From Echinicola vietnamensis DSM 17526 (GTDB lineage: Bacteria > Bacteroidota > Bacteroidia > Cytophagales > Cyclobacteriaceae): 64,000 nucleotides of DNA. This document shows positions 16,548 through 26,804 of this stretch, one piece after another. Every line of letters starts with the position of its first letter. Position 1 is the first letter of the stretch. Location of the stretch: positions 2,916,001 to 2,980,000 of the forward strand of contig NC_019904.1 in NCBI RefSeq assembly GCF_000325705.1, written 5' to 3'. Below the pieces are notes generated by a model. It was not told where the DNA came from. It made no database searches and worked only from the letters and a program-made list of their open reading frames with translations. The position numbers and the translations under genes are program-made.

Positions 16548-19500
16548 TTAGTCTTTTTCTATCGTTTCAATAAAGTACCTGTCTTGGATTTGCTGGAAGA
16601 TATAGGCCAGCACTGGGATAAAGATTACCCCTAATGAAATGCCGAAAATCATTCCTCCAGCTGTACCGATACTTACTGATTTGGTGCCTTGGGCAGAAGA
16701 GCCCACGGAAAACATCAAGGGCACCAAACCTGCCGTAAAGGCAAAAGAGGTCATCAAAATAGGCCTGATCCGTAAGGCACACGCCTCCACTACGGCGTCT
16801 GCTACATTAAGTCCTTCTTTTCTCTTTTGGGAGACAAACTCCACGATCAGAATGGCGTTTTTGGCCAATAGACCAACCAACATCACTAGTCCTACCTGCA
16901 CGTAAATATTGTTCTCGATGCCTGCAAGGTTGATAAATACAAACACCCCTAAGATACCTGCAGGAAGGGACAGGATCACGGCCATGGGTAGCCAGAAACT
17001 TTCGTATTGGGCGGCCAAGATAAAGTAGATCAAGATTATACTGATGACAAAAATGATCGTGGTATTTGAACCTGATTTTTTCTCTTCCAAGCTCATACCT
17101 GTCCATTCAAAACCCAAGTTGGCGGGGAGTTTACTATTGCTCATTTCTTCAATGACCGCCATCACATCACCGGTACTGTAACCTTTGGCTGGTGTGATGT
17201 TGATCCTGGCAGCACTGTAAAGGTTATAGCGGAAGACGGTTTCCGGCCCATAGGTTTCTTCCAAGGTCACAAATGTATTGATGGGAACCATTTCCCCTTG
17301 GTTGTTTTTGACCATGATGGAGTTGATGGCATCGGGCGTTTCCCGATATTGGATGTCTGATTGCATGTATACCATGTACTGCCGCGTAAAACGGTTGAAG
17401 TCTCCCACCCGCGTACGGCCAAAGTTAGATTGGATCGTAAACATCATGTCCTTCACGCTGACCCCCATGGCTTTTGCCTTTTCGTAGTCAATTTTGATTT
17501 TGTACTGCGGAAAATTGGGGTTGAAGGAGGTAAAGGCCTTCTCAATGGACTCTTGCTTGGTGAGTTCATTAATAAAACCATTGATCAGCTGACCGAATTC
17601 TCCATAGTCCCCGTCAGAATAATCCTGCAAGACAATCTGTACCCCATCGAAGTTACCAAACCCCTGTACGGTAGGTCTAGGGTAGATATTGATGCTGGCT
17701 TCACTGAGTACACTGAGCTTTTTGGTCAGCAGCTTGACGACTTCACCGATCTCCCTGACATCGCCCCGTTTGCCAATTTCCTTTAGCTTGATATAGCCCA
17801 AGCCAGTGGATGAACTTTCAGAGTCATCCACAATATTATAACCGGAAATGGTATTGACACTGGCGACAGCTGGTTGTTGGTGGAGCAATGAGTCCGCTTG
17901 TTTCAGTACCTGATTGGTACGGTGAAGGGACGATCCCTCTGGCATGGTAAGGGAAAAGATAAGGAAGTTATCGTCCTCAGTAGGGATAAAGCCCTTAGGA
18001 GTGGTGGTGGCCATGAGGAAAGTCAATCCTGTGACCAATACCAAACCGCCCATCGTCCACCATTTATGACGGATAGACCATTTTACTACAGAAAGGTATT
18101 TTTCCGTAAACTTGTCAAAGGCACTGTCGAATTTCCGCAACCCTTTGTCACGAAGTGTTTTGGCGGTGTTTGCCGCCCGGCTTTCCCGAATCCGTTCGAT
18201 AAGGGGAATTCGCTTACGTTTTTTATTGGGGTCTTTTTCCTTAAGAATCAAGGCACTAAGGACCGGTACCAACGTCAGTGCGTTTACTGCTGAGATCAGC
18301 ACGGCAAAGATAATGGTGTAAGCAAATTCTTGGTAAAATACGCCGACAGGTCCGTCCAAGAATCCCACAGGTAGGAAAACTGCCGCAATAACAATGGTAA
18401 TGGATATGATGGCTCCTGTGATTTCAGCCATCGCCGCGACCACGGCATCCTTGACCTTAAGGCCTTCATCCTCCATTTTTTCATATATGGCCTCTATGAC
18501 GACAATGGCATCATCCACCACAATCCCGATGGCCAATACTATGGAAAACATACTGAGCACGTTCATCGTCGCCCCAATCATGCTGAGAAAGAAGAAGGTA
18601 CCGATCAGCGAAACGGGGATCGAAATGGCCGTGATGATGGTAGCCCGAGTATTTTGGAGGAATATAAAGACGACCAAAAACACCAGCACAAAGGCTTCCA
18701 TCAGCGTCTTCTGCACATGGTGCATGGATTCGTCAATCTGGTCACGGACACTGTAAGAAATCCTGTACTCCATTCCTTCAGGGAATGCCTTTGATTGGTT
18801 CTCGAGGACTTTTCTGACCGCCTTATCGATTTCTACAGCATTGGCTCCTTGCTGCTGCACGATATCAATGGTCACTGCCGACATGCCATCCAGTTTGTTG
18901 TCACTGGCATAGTTAGAGGCACCGAATTCTAATCTGGCGACATCCTTTAGCCGCAATTGTGTTCCATCATCTTCCGTTTTGATGACGAGGTTTTCGTACT
19001 CATCGGGTTCGCTGAAACGGCCGCTGTGCTTCATCACAATTTCAAAAACCTCATCCGAATTTTCACCAAACTTTCCTGGTGCCGCTTCGAAGCTTTGGTC
19101 CCGAACTTGGTTATATACCTCTCTTGGGGTCAAGCCGTAAAGGGCCATTTTTTCCGGGTTGAGCCATATCCGCATGGCATAATCCCGTGAACGGAGAATG
19201 GAGGCCTCGGCAATACCGCTCACCCTTTTCAGCTCCCGGCGGATATTCATCCGGGTATAAGCATTCAAGAAGGTTTCATCATATACACCGTCACTGTAAA
19301 TCTGGATGGTCATAAGGGAACCTTTTAGCCTTTTGAGCACCACGATACCTGCTTCCCTTACCTCCGAAGGAATGGATTCCATGACTTGGGAGATCCTGTT
19401 TTGGATCTCCACGGCGGCCACGTTGGGATCCGTTCCTGGCTCGAAATAAACTGTGGATCGTCCACGGCCAGAGTTGGTGGCGGTGGAGTTGATGTAACTC

Positions 19501-19724
19501 ATGTTTTCAGCCCCATTTATGGCTTCTTCCAAGGGAAGCAATACGGATTTGGCAACGGTCTCAGCGTTTGCACCCGGGTAATACACTTGGACACTGACAC
19601 TGGGAGGAGCAATCTCAGGAAATCGCTCTACCGGTAACTGACTGATACTGGCAGCCCCGGCCAAAATGAGCAAAATGGAAATGACCAACGCCAGCACGGG
19701 CCTGTTGATGATATTTTTAATCAT
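16548..19724 (-). CDS. RND (HAE1 family) multidrug efflux transporter
   Basis: An inner-membrane, proton-driven pump of the AcrB/MexB type (1058 aa). It has twelve transmembrane helices in the usual 1+5+1+5 pattern and two large periplasmic porter/docking loops. Proton-relay residues are seen in TM4 (IVVDDAIVVIEAIYEKM, the Asp-Asp pair) and TM10 (GLLAKNAILIVEF, the Lys). The length and the N-terminal PVLALVISILLILAG region fit the HAE1 family. It sits between the adaptor and the channel genes. No local TetR- or AraC-type repressor gene adjoins the operon. Confidence 0.95.
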   Translation of the reverse strand: MIKNIINRPVLALVISILLILAGAASISQLPVERFPEIAPPSVSVQVYYPGANAETVAKSVLLPLEEAINGAENMSYINSTATNSGRGRSTVYFEPGTDPNVAAVEIQNRISQVMESIPSEVREAGIVVLKRLKGSLMTIQIYSDGVYDETFLNAYTRMNIRRELKRVSGIAEASILRSRDYAMRIWLNPEKMALYGLTPREVYNQVRDQSFEAAPGKFGENSDEVFEIVMKHSGRFSEPDEYENLVIKTEDDGTQLRLKDVARLEFGASNYASDNKLDGMSAVTIDIVQQQGANAVEIDKAVRKVLENQSKAFPEGMEYRISYSVRDQIDESMHHVQKTLMEAFVLVFLVVFIFLQNTRATIITAISIPVSLIGTFFFLSMIGATMNVLSMFSIVLAIGIVVDDAIVVIEAIYEKMEDEGLKVKDAVVAAMAEITGAIISITIVIAAVFLPVGFLDGPVGVFYQEFAYTIIFAVLISAVNALTLVPVLSALILKEKDPNKKRKRIPLIERIRESRAANTAKTLRDKGLRKFDSAFDKFTEKYLSVVKWSIRHKWWTMGGLVLVTGLTFLMATTTPKGFIPTEDDNFLIFSLTMPEGSSLHRTNQVLKQADSLLHQQPAVASVNTISGYNIVDDSESSSTGLGYIKLKEIGKRGDVREIGEVVKLLTKKLSVLSEASINIYPRPTVQGFGNFDGVQIVLQDYSDGDYGEFGQLINGFINELTKQESIEKAFTSFNPNFPQYKIKIDYEKAKAMGVSVKDMMFTIQSNFGRTRVGDFNRFTRQYMVYMQSDIQYRETPDAINSIMVKNNQGEMVPINTFVTLEETYGPETVFRYNLYSAARINITPAKGYSTGDVMAVIEEMSNSKLPANLGFEWTGMSLEEKKSGSNTTIIFVISIILIYFILAAQYESFWLPMAVILSLPAGILGVFVFINLAGIENNIYVQVGLVMLVGLLAKNAILIVEFVSQKRKEGLNVADAVVEACALRIRPILMTSFAFTAGLVPLMFSVGSSAQGTKSVSIGTAGGMIFGISLGVIFIPVLAYIFQQIQDRYFIETIEKD

Positions 19725-19869
19725 TGCTTATGTCTTTGTTTTACTAAAAGGCGATGAAAGGGCCGATGGGGATGAATAAAGCTTTCCCATTACCATGCCC
19801 GCTCAAACGGTAACCAACCATCGTTGTTTTTGGTTAAAACTTTTTATGAATAGGTGGGAAAAAGCTGCT

Positions 19870-21027
19870 CTATTCCTCGGAAGAAAGCAATTGTCCCTGT
19901 TGAAGAGGTTTTACTTTAACACCATCTGTGAGCTTGTCCAGTCCTGAAGTAACGATACGGTCATCTGGAGAAAGACTCCCGTCACTGACGATATATTCTT
20001 TCCCGGATCTTCCCTCTATTTTGATTTCTTTTCGGTTGACGGTATTGTCTTCGTTTAAGGTGTAAACGAATTTTTTGTCATGAATAGAAGCTGTAGCTCC
20101 TTGGGGAATCAAGATGGCCTCGGGATAAATCTGTTCCATAAGGATTTTTCCGGTGTTACCAGACCTTAGAAGGGTGTCAGGATTGGAGAATCGGGCTCGT
20201 AAGGCAATCGATCCCGTGGAACGGTTGATCTGTCCGGAGTTGGCGTCAATGGTCCCTACTTTATCATAGATGCTGCCATCAGCTAGTATCAGTTTTACAT
20301 TAGGATTCAGCTTTTTGGAGCTGGAATCCTTCTTCATCCTTTCATAATACAGGTAGTCGGATTCACTCATGGAAAAATAAACGTAGACCTCATGGACATT
20401 GGAGAGGGTGGTCAAGGGCTCGGAATCCGTTTTTTTGACCACGTTACCAATGGAGCGAGGAATCCTGCCCATAAAACCATTTACGGGTGCTTTGATGGTG
20501 GTGAATTCCAAGTTGATCCGCATGTTAGCAGCCACTGCTTCTGCCTGCTGCAAAGCGGATTTGGCCACTTCGTAATCGGCCAAGGTGGTTTGCATCCTCA
20601 CCTCTGAAATCACTTCATTGTCGATAAGTGGCTGTAAGCGATCAATCTCTGTTTTGGCCTTTCGCAATTTGGCTTTTTCCAATTCTACATTTGCCTGGGC
20701 ATTTTTAAGATCTTCCATGTAAGGCTGACTGTTGATCTTGAATAGGGGCTGTCCTTTTTCCACAAAGTCCCCTTCATCTACATAGATTTGTTCTAAAATG
20801 CCGTCCACCTGGGGACGGATTTCTACATTCTCAACCCCCTCTATGGATCCAAGGTACTGATAAGATCTTGCCGCTTTTTCTTCCTTGAGGCTGATGACTG
20901 GAAGTGGTAAACCTTCATCCACTTTTTTCTCCTCTTCACAACCGAAAAATAAAATTCCCACCATTAAAATCAGTGGCAAAGGAAAATGCTTGAAGCGAGT
21001 TTCTTTACATAACATATTTCTAGACAT
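19870..21027 (-). CDS. RND efflux periplasmic adaptor lipoprotein (AcrA/MexA family)
   Basis: A membrane-fusion protein (385 aa) linking the RND pump to its outer-membrane channel. The signal peptide has lipobox FFGC (Cys30). The barrel-sandwich/lipoyl halves are seen as VEIRPQVDGILEQIYVDEGDFVEKGQPLF and later TTIKAPVNGFMGRIPRS. An alpha-hairpin of Glu/Lys-rich coiled coil lies between them (about 110-165), and a beta-barrel and MP domain follow. It is first in the operon; a 145-bp gap separates it from the RND gene. A second in-frame ATG four codons in is possible. Confidence 0.94.
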   Translation of the reverse strand: MSRNMLCKETRFKHFPLPLILMVGILFFGCEEEKKVDEGLPLPVISLKEEKAARSYQYLGSIEGVENVEIRPQVDGILEQIYVDEGDFVEKGQPLFKINSQPYMEDLKNAQANVELEKAKLRKAKTEIDRLQPLIDNEVISEVRMQTTLADYEVAKSALQQAEAVAANMRINLEFTTIKAPVNGFMGRIPRSIGNVVKKTDSEPLTTLSNVHEVYVYFSMSESDYLYYERMKKDSSSKKLNPNVKLILADGSIYDKVGTIDANSGQINRSTGSIALRARFSNPDTLLRSGNTGKILMEQIYPEAILIPQGATASIHDKKFVYTLNEDNTVNRKEIKIEGRSGKEYIVSDGSLSPDDRIVTSGLDKLTDGVKVKPLQQGQLLSSEE

Positions 21028-21423
21028 ATTTTTTCGTGCTTATCTTCTAATTAGGTTTTTTGTAATATTTAGTCGTAATAATCGTACCACTAGTGCTCAA
21101 CTGTTTTTAAAGTTTTAAATAGCTGATTGTCAATATAATAAATTCAATTGTTTTGGTTTGGGGCTGTGGAGCAAAAGTTGGTGATTTGTGGAAATAATCC
21201 CCACAATTTTGAATGAAAAGCCTTATACCAAGGATTCTAAATTAATGTTAAAAAAGGTTACAGGGTTTTAAATTTATGCAACAAATTTACGGCCAAATTT
21301 CAATTGAATATTCAAATTTGAATAATATTTGTGGTGTGTATCCTTCGGGAATAATTGTATTTTGATTTCAATAATTAAAAATGCAATTTTCAGTCACGAA
21401 AGCTCTAAACTTACAGCGCCCAA
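21028..21423. other. Divergent promoter region, efflux operon / arginine decarboxylase
   Basis: An AT-rich 396-bp gap between two divergent units. No gene, RNA or convincing operator was recognised. No exact TAnnTTTG box with a well-spaced TTTG was found for either side. Confidence 0.45.
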
Positions 21424-22812
21424 ATGAACAAATACATTGATCTAATTCAACAAACTTTCGATTTTCCTACGAAGGAATTCAAGGTGGAAGATGATAACCT
21501 GTTTTTTAATGGTGTAAACCTGATGGAGATCATCGAAGAGTACGGTACTCCATTAAAGCTTACCTATCTTCCAAAAATCAGTGAAAGTATCCAAAATGCG
21601 AAAACTTACTTTAACAATGCGATGCAAGCCCATGATTATCATGGCAAATACACGTACTGTTACTGTACCAAATCCTCTCATTTTAGTTTTGTGCTGGATG
21701 AGGCGCTGAAAAATGATATTCACATTGAAACATCTTCTACATTTGACATCCCGTTGGTGAGAAGCCTCTATGAAAAAGGTAAAATCACCAAGGATACGCA
21801 CATCGTTTGTAATGGGTTCAAACGGGACTTGTATAAGCATTATATTTCGGAATTGCTCAATGACGGATTCCATAATTGTATTCCGGTCTTGGATAATCTT
21901 ACCGAAATTGACTACTACCTGGAACATGTCAAGGTTCCGTTCCAAGTGGGCATTAGGATTGCAGCGGATGAGGAGCCAAAATTTGGTTTTTATACTTCAC
22001 GGTTGGGGGTGAGGTACAAGGATATCATTGATTTATACGAGCAGAAGATCAAGGATAACCCCAATGTAAGCCTTAAAATGCTCCATTTCTTTATCAATTC
22101 AGGGATCAGGGATACGGCCTATTACTGGTCGGAGTTGACACGGTTTATCCAAAAGTACGTGGATTTGAAAGCCGTTTGTCCCGAGCTGGATACCATGGAT
22201 ATTGGTGGGGGCTGGCCCATTAAGACGAATGTCTTTTTCGACTACGATTACCAATACATGGCCGATCAAATTGTCAAAAACATCAAATGGATGTGTGCCA
22301 AGAATAATACGGTGGAACCCCATATATTTACGGAATTTGGGAGTTATACAGTAGGAGAAAGCGGGGCTGTGCTGTATTCTATTCTGGAAGAAAAACTCCA
22401 AAACGATAAAGAGCTTTGGTACATGATCGATGGCTCATTTATTACCCAACTGCCCGATAGCTGGGGGCTTAATCAGAAATACATCATGCTGGCCGTCAAC
22501 AATTGGAAAGAGGAATACCATAATATTAACTTGGGCGGACTGACCTGTGATAGCATGGACTATTATAATTCTGAGGCCCACCAGTATAATATCTACCTCC
22601 CCAAAAAGAAGAAACAAAAGCCGCAGTACATTGGATTCTTCCATACAGGAGCCTACCAGGAGTCTTTGGGCGGCTATGGCGGAATTCAGCATTGCTTGAT
22701 TCCTGCACCCAAACACGTGCTGATCGATCGGGATACAGATGGCACCATCACGCATCGCCTATTTGCACAAGAGCAAAATAGTGAAAGTATGCTGAAGACA
22801 TTAGGGTATTGA
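21424..22812 (+). CDS. speA: Arginine decarboxylase, short Bacteroidota-type SpeA
   Basis: A PLP-dependent fold-III decarboxylase (462 aa) that turns arginine into agmatine for polyamine synthesis. The Schiff-base lysine is in YCYCTKSSHFSF (near residue 80), the glycine loop in MDIGGGWP, and the catalytic Cys-containing region is GGLTCDSMDYY. It is shorter than the roughly 630-aa E. coli SpeA, lacking its inserted and C-terminal domains, as is common in Bacteroidota. An ornithine/lysine decarboxylase role cannot be wholly excluded. It is a single gene followed by a terminator. Confidence 0.85.
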   Translation: MNKYIDLIQQTFDFPTKEFKVEDDNLFFNGVNLMEIIEEYGTPLKLTYLPKISESIQNAKTYFNNAMQAHDYHGKYTYCYCTKSSHFSFVLDEALKNDIHIETSSTFDIPLVRSLYEKGKITKDTHIVCNGFKRDLYKHYISELLNDGFHNCIPVLDNLTEIDYYLEHVKVPFQVGIRIAADEEPKFGFYTSRLGVRYKDIIDLYEQKIKDNPNVSLKMLHFFINSGIRDTAYYWSELTRFIQKYVDLKAVCPELDTMDIGGGWPIKTNVFFDYDYQYMADQIVKNIKWMCAKNNTVEPHIFTEFGSYTVGESGAVLYSILEEKLQNDKELWYMIDGSFITQLPDSWGLNQKYIMLAVNNWKEEYHNINLGGLTCDSMDYYNSEAHQYNIYLPKKKKQKPQYIGFFHTGAYQESLGGYGGIQHCLIPAPKHVLIDRDTDGTITHRLFAQEQNSESMLKTLGY

Positions 22813-22872
22813 GTGTGGCATTTGTGAAAGCATCACGCCATCCATTCTGTCCTAAGGAGATATTGTGGAGAA

Positions 22873-22925
22873 AAAGGAGTGAACTGTTAGCCTTATAAAG
22901 TGCGCTAGTGGTTCACTTTTTCTTT
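22873..22925 (+). terminator. Terminator after speA
   Basis: Arms AGTGAAC (22878-22884) and GTTCACT (22911-22917), with an extra inner TAGC/GCTA pairing, followed by TTTTCTTTT. Confidence 0.65.
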
Positions 22926-23025
22926 TGTAGCAGCGAAAACATAGACGGCCACAGGTTTTTGGCGAACCCAGTTAGGCTGGGAAGAAATCAGCTGGATATT
23001 CAGTGAGCTGCACGGTGTGGCGCTG

Positions 23026-24144
23026 CTATTGGAGTTTTTGCTGACCTTTGAAGTGATCTAATTTTTCTCCGCTTAGACCGAGAAAGCCGCGCATACAATC
23101 TGCAGTCATGCAGCTGTGGACAGGGAGAATGCCAATGATATCACCGACCTTTACCTTAGAGAGCAATTCGTCCGTCGCGTTGACCAATCCATGTTCTTGG
23201 CTAATGCTTTTTAGGAAAGAAGGAGTCTCTGGGATGTCCCATCCCTGTCCGTTAAACACCACCAATTCCCCAAAATTTTGGGATCCATCAGGATAGGTCA
23301 GGACATCCTTGGCCAGGTGAACACCCCCGCCGTGGATAAGGATTTCATGTTTGGTTTTCTTGATGTCCACGACAGGCGCCGCTAGCGCAATACCGATATC
23401 GGATTTGTTACAGCTCCCAATGTGCACTTGGGTGAGATCGTAAAAAACGAAATTGCCGGGACCTATTTCATCCACGCCATCAAAGTCGCTTTCGAGAGAA
23501 CAGCTAGGAGTATCCCCAATTCTGGTCTTTAAGGAGGGGAATTCATCAAAGTACTTGTCCTTCAGCATTTTTAAGGCCGATTTGGTTTGCTCGTGAATAC
23601 GGTGTATTCCGGCTGGATCAGCATGGTAGGTGTGTCCTGCATGGATGTAAAATCCCTTAAAGTTAAGTTTGTCAGACCTGTTGGCAATGCGCATGATTGC
23701 TTCAATGGCTCCGAAGTCGCTCACTTCTATCCCGGCTCGGCCATAGCCTGCGTCGATTTCAATAAAGAATTCCACCGGATTTTGAAGACGATCAGCAAGC
23801 AGCTGAGTTACTTGCGCATTGACCAATTGGATGGAAATCGAGCTTTGGAGTGTCAATTGCTCCAGCAGGTCAATCTCCAAAGGGTTAAAGGGAAAAGCAA
23901 TGTGGATGTTTTTCCATGATTGTCCTACAAAGTATTCCGCCATGTGGAGGGAAGAAACGGTTATTTCTTCGATCCCGTATTCCTTGTACCAATTTCCTAT
24001 CGCTCGGGATTGATGGGTTTTGAAATGAGGGATAAGGTTTAGACGGTGTTTTCTGCCCTTATCGGACATGCGGGCAATGTTCGCTTTGCAAACTGCTTCA
24101 TGGACCAACAAGGTAGGCGAAGTTATAGCAGGCAATAATGGCAT
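23026..24144 (-). CDS. D-serine dehydratase-like / D-threonine aldolase family protein
   Basis: A PLP fold-III enzyme (372 aa) of the alanine-racemase N-domain type. The Schiff-base lysine is in HFKTHQS (near residue 43). The C-terminal HSCMTADCM provides the His-x-Cys zinc pair seen in eukaryotic-type D-serine dehydratases (DSD1). The mid-protein EIDAGYGRAG and YIHAGHTYH are typical. The substrate could be D-serine, D-threonine or another beta-hydroxy D-amino acid. The ATG is 4 bases downstream of the alpha/beta-hydrolase stop, so the two genes probably form an operon. Confidence 0.85.
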   Translation of the reverse strand: MPLLPAITSPTLLVHEAVCKANIARMSDKGRKHRLNLIPHFKTHQSRAIGNWYKEYGIEEITVSSLHMAEYFVGQSWKNIHIAFPFNPLEIDLLEQLTLQSSISIQLVNAQVTQLLADRLQNPVEFFIEIDAGYGRAGIEVSDFGAIEAIMRIANRSDKLNFKGFYIHAGHTYHADPAGIHRIHEQTKSALKMLKDKYFDEFPSLKTRIGDTPSCSLESDFDGVDEIGPGNFVFYDLTQVHIGSCNKSDIGIALAAPVVDIKKTKHEILIHGGGVHLAKDVLTYPDGSQNFGELVVFNGQGWDIPETPSFLKSISQEHGLVNATDELLSKVKVGDIIGILPVHSCMTADCMRGFLGLSGEKLDHFKGQQKLQ

Positions 24145-24148
24145 AAAA

Positions 24149-25189
24149 TCAAGAAGGGTTTTCGGTGAGATGTGCTGCTTCCTGGGCTGGTGCAGGTACT
24201 TTTACGACTGTTTCCAAAAAATCAATACTGGATTGCAATACTCCTTCCCAATCTCCAGACGTGATGCTTGATCCAATGACATGGTTTCCGGATTCCGGGA
24301 AAGCGACCTTTTCTTTTTGGGGAGCAGGGGTGTCGACTTGTTGGTACATCTCAATCATGGCCGGTACAGAAACGACATGATCTTGATGCTCCTTGTCTTT
24401 ATAGTAGTACCCTAAAAACAACGGTTGCGTTATTTTTTTGAATGTTTCCTCGTTCATTTTACTGTACACCAACTTGGCCAAACTAACATAGGCATTGATG
24501 TGCATTTGGTTTGACCAGTACTGAGCTTTTTCACCTTCCCGAGGGTTGAGGATCACCCCATCTTCGTTCGTGCCAAACCGCTCAAATAGCCATCCCGTCC
24601 AAGGGCTGAAAAAGCCTTCTAGCTGATTGCCATTGTCTCTAATGCATGGTGAGTATAGCAGAATTCCTTCGATATCTTCCCGCTCTGAAGCCAATAATAC
24701 CGTCAGTGCTCCGCCCATGGAGGTGCCCATTACGATGACCTTATCGCCCAGCTGCTTTCCAATCATAAACGCCTCCCGCGCCCCGTCGGCCAGTTTCTCA
24801 GCCGTAAGGTATTCAAAAGCATTTGCCCGATCAATGCCATGTTCGGGAAGGCGGGTAAGGTATAGGTTGGCACCAAAGTGTGCGGCCAATTTCCGGTGTA
24901 CGGGATCTCCCTCCATCTGACTGGCGCCAAATCCATGAATGTAGACAATGGAATAGGGGGTTTTGGCCTTGGTGGTGTCTGCCCACACGATTTGTGCCTG
25001 GTTGTTGGGCTTGAGGCCTGTTACGGTGTCCTCTTTTTGCTGGATATACGCTTCCAGTTTTTGAAGATCAGCGGGGACATTGGGGTAGGTTCCTGCCATA
25101 TCGCTATAGGTTTCTTTTGGGCCTAGCATATAGCCAACGGCCAGGACGATCGAAATGGAAATAAGGATGGGGAGAAGTTTCTTGAACAT
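24149..25189 (-). CDS. Membrane-anchored alpha/beta hydrolase
   Basis: 346 aa. A hydrophobic N-terminal segment (residues 5-23) acts as signal anchor. The rest is an alpha/beta hydrolase: oxyanion region VYIHGFGASQ, nucleophile elbow GTSMGG and a C-terminal SGNHVIG supplying the His. It resembles carboxylesterase/monoacylglycerol-lipase-like enzymes (Hydrolase_4), but the natural substrate is unknown. The residues after the anchor probably face the periplasm. It is the first gene of a pair with the D-serine dehydratase-like gene. Confidence 0.85.
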   Translation of the reverse strand: MFKKLLPILISISIVLAVGYMLGPKETYSDMAGTYPNVPADLQKLEAYIQQKEDTVTGLKPNNQAQIVWADTTKAKTPYSIVYIHGFGASQMEGDPVHRKLAAHFGANLYLTRLPEHGIDRANAFEYLTAEKLADGAREAFMIGKQLGDKVIVMGTSMGGALTVLLASEREDIEGILLYSPCIRDNGNQLEGFFSPWTGWLFERFGTNEDGVILNPREGEKAQYWSNQMHINAYVSLAKLVYSKMNEETFKKITQPLFLGYYYKDKEHQDHVVSVPAMIEMYQQVDTPAPQKEKVAFPESGNHVIGSSITSGDWEGVLQSSIDFLETVVKVPAPAQEAAHLTENPS

Positions 25190-25567
25190 GGCTTGATGAT
25201 GGTTATGAATGATAAAACTAAGCCGTTTTCAAAAATTATCCTATTCTAATGGCCGATATGATTTTTTGTCAGGTTTATTTTTAACATTAGAATAGCTAAA
25301 AGATCCGTGTTTTTTCTTTTTTTGAATAAATGAAAAAAATTATGCTCATCTAAAATGAAGTGAAATTCGCTTGTTTAACAGTTGATTTAGCTTCTTTAGA
25401 AGTGATTAAAACCTTTATTACTTAAAATTTACCAATTGGAGAAAGGGGCGGCCAGCGGTGAGGCGGGATGGATCCTAACTCTGTGGTTTGAAAATGCGTA
25501 AATACCTTTGAATAAGTTTTTTATGCAGATTGATGGTTTGACTTTACTGGCTATTTAAACGAAGTAA
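25190..25567. other. Divergent gap with a candidate promoter
   Basis: The 378-bp AT-rich gap contains one plausible plus-strand promoter for the barrel-protein pair: TCTG (25480-25483), a 19-bp spacer and TACCTTTG (25503-25510). Nothing else was recognised. Confidence 0.4.
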
Positions 25568-26107
25568 ATGATGAGGAAACTACTGGTGTTATGGCTGTTT
25601 TTTGGGATTACTTTTATGGCGGAGGCACAGGAAGAGAGGTTCCCTACTCGAGCAGTTTATGCAGAGCTAGGAGGGATGGGCTTGGTCTATTCGGTGAATT
25701 ATGACATGAGGTTCCACAAGGATAAAATGGATGGCTGGGGCGTGAGGGCTGGCTTGGGTGGATATGTTTATTCCGATAGGTCTTTGTTTACTTTACCGGT
25801 GCAGCTCAATAAACTTTTTGGAAAAGAGAACCATTTTTTTGAAATCGGGGCTGGAGCAACCTTGGTAAATTATCAAGAAACGGAGTATAGCGTAGGCAAT
25901 GGTAGTGCCAATGAAACAACCGATAAGCACTGGCATTTTATTTTGGATATGGAAGAAACCCCTTCCTTTATGGGAACGATAAATTTTGGTTATCGCATGG
26001 TTCCCGATGAGCCGGGGTTTACTTGGCGGGCAAACCTCACTCCTATATTTAACCAAAATGGGTTTTGGCCACTATTTGCCGGCATCGGCTTCGGTTACGC
26101 GTTTTGA
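25568..26107 (+). CDS. Predicted outer-membrane beta-barrel protein 1 of tandem pair
   Basis: A 179-aa secreted protein. The signal peptide (1-20) ends in AEA/Q. The mature part alternates hydrophobic and polar residues with many Gly and aromatics, and ends in GFGYAF, the terminal-aromatic beta-signal of outer-membrane barrels. It is paralogous to the next gene: both have AEhGG-G, YD-RF, GWG-RAGLG and F-hP hxhN motifs. No enzyme motif was seen and the function is unknown. The two genes are 25 bp apart. Confidence 0.8.
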   Translation: MMRKLLVLWLFFGITFMAEAQEERFPTRAVYAELGGMGLVYSVNYDMRFHKDKMDGWGVRAGLGGYVYSDRSLFTLPVQLNKLFGKENHFFEIGAGATLVNYQETEYSVGNGSANETTDKHWHFILDMEETPSFMGTINFGYRMVPDEPGFTWRANLTPIFNQNGFWPLFAGIGFGYAF

Positions 26108-26132
26108 TCAATTGACCATTTACTAATTCAAT

Positions 26133-26636
26133 ATGACGATGAAAAAGATAGTGATGATTTCTATCGCTTTGGTGCTGACCTTCCAGGTAGCTGCACAAGA
26201 GCGAAAGTCTCCAAGGTCCGAAAATATTCATGCAGAAATCGGAGGACCTGGCCTGTTTACCTTTAACTATGATACCCGATTTAAGGAAGGAGGCAAGGGA
26301 TGGGGAGCCAGGGCAGGACTCGGCTATATTGCCAATGACAGCTATAAGCTTTTTACGATACCTGTGGGGATCAATTACCTGCTGGGAAATGAACAAGATG
26401 GGAAATACTTTGAATTAGGTGCCAATGCTACCTTTACCTCCTCAGAGGATAATTGGTTTGAGGATGATGATGACCCAGAAAACGACGGGAACCATGTGCT
26501 GGGATCATTGGTGTTTGGCTATCGCAAGCAACCGATAGATGGTGGATTTACCTTCCGTGCTGGCTTGTCACCTTATTTTGGTAGTGATTTCTTCTATCCG
26601 TTTGTGCCCTATTTATCATTCGGCTATGCTTTTTAA
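26133..26636 (+). CDS. Predicted outer-membrane beta-barrel protein 2 of tandem pair
   Basis: A 167-aa paralogue of the preceding protein. It has a signal peptide (cleaved near VAAQ), then HAEIGGPGLFTFNYDTRF and GWGARAGLGYI, an acidic insert (EDDDDPEND, about 110-120), and a C-terminus in FGYAF. Local duplication followed by divergence is the simplest reading. The acidic insert might be a surface or metal-binding loop (inference). No terminator was obvious downstream. Confidence 0.8.
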   Translation: MTMKKIVMISIALVLTFQVAAQERKSPRSENIHAEIGGPGLFTFNYDTRFKEGGKGWGARAGLGYIANDSYKLFTIPVGINYLLGNEQDGKYFELGANATFTSSEDNWFEDDDDPENDGNHVLGSLVFGYRKQPIDGGFTFRAGLSPYFGSDFFYPFVPYLSFGYAF

Positions 26637-26804
26637 AGCTTTCACTGCATAGTATAGGGCAAAAGATCGTTGGAAGCTTTTCATCTTGATTTTGATGAAA
26701 ACAAAGGCGAGGAATAGGAGGAGAGCATGAAATACAAGTGCCTAACTGGTAATGAAGACTAATCGGTCCTATTACTCACCGGCGTATAAACCTTATTATT
26801 ATGC

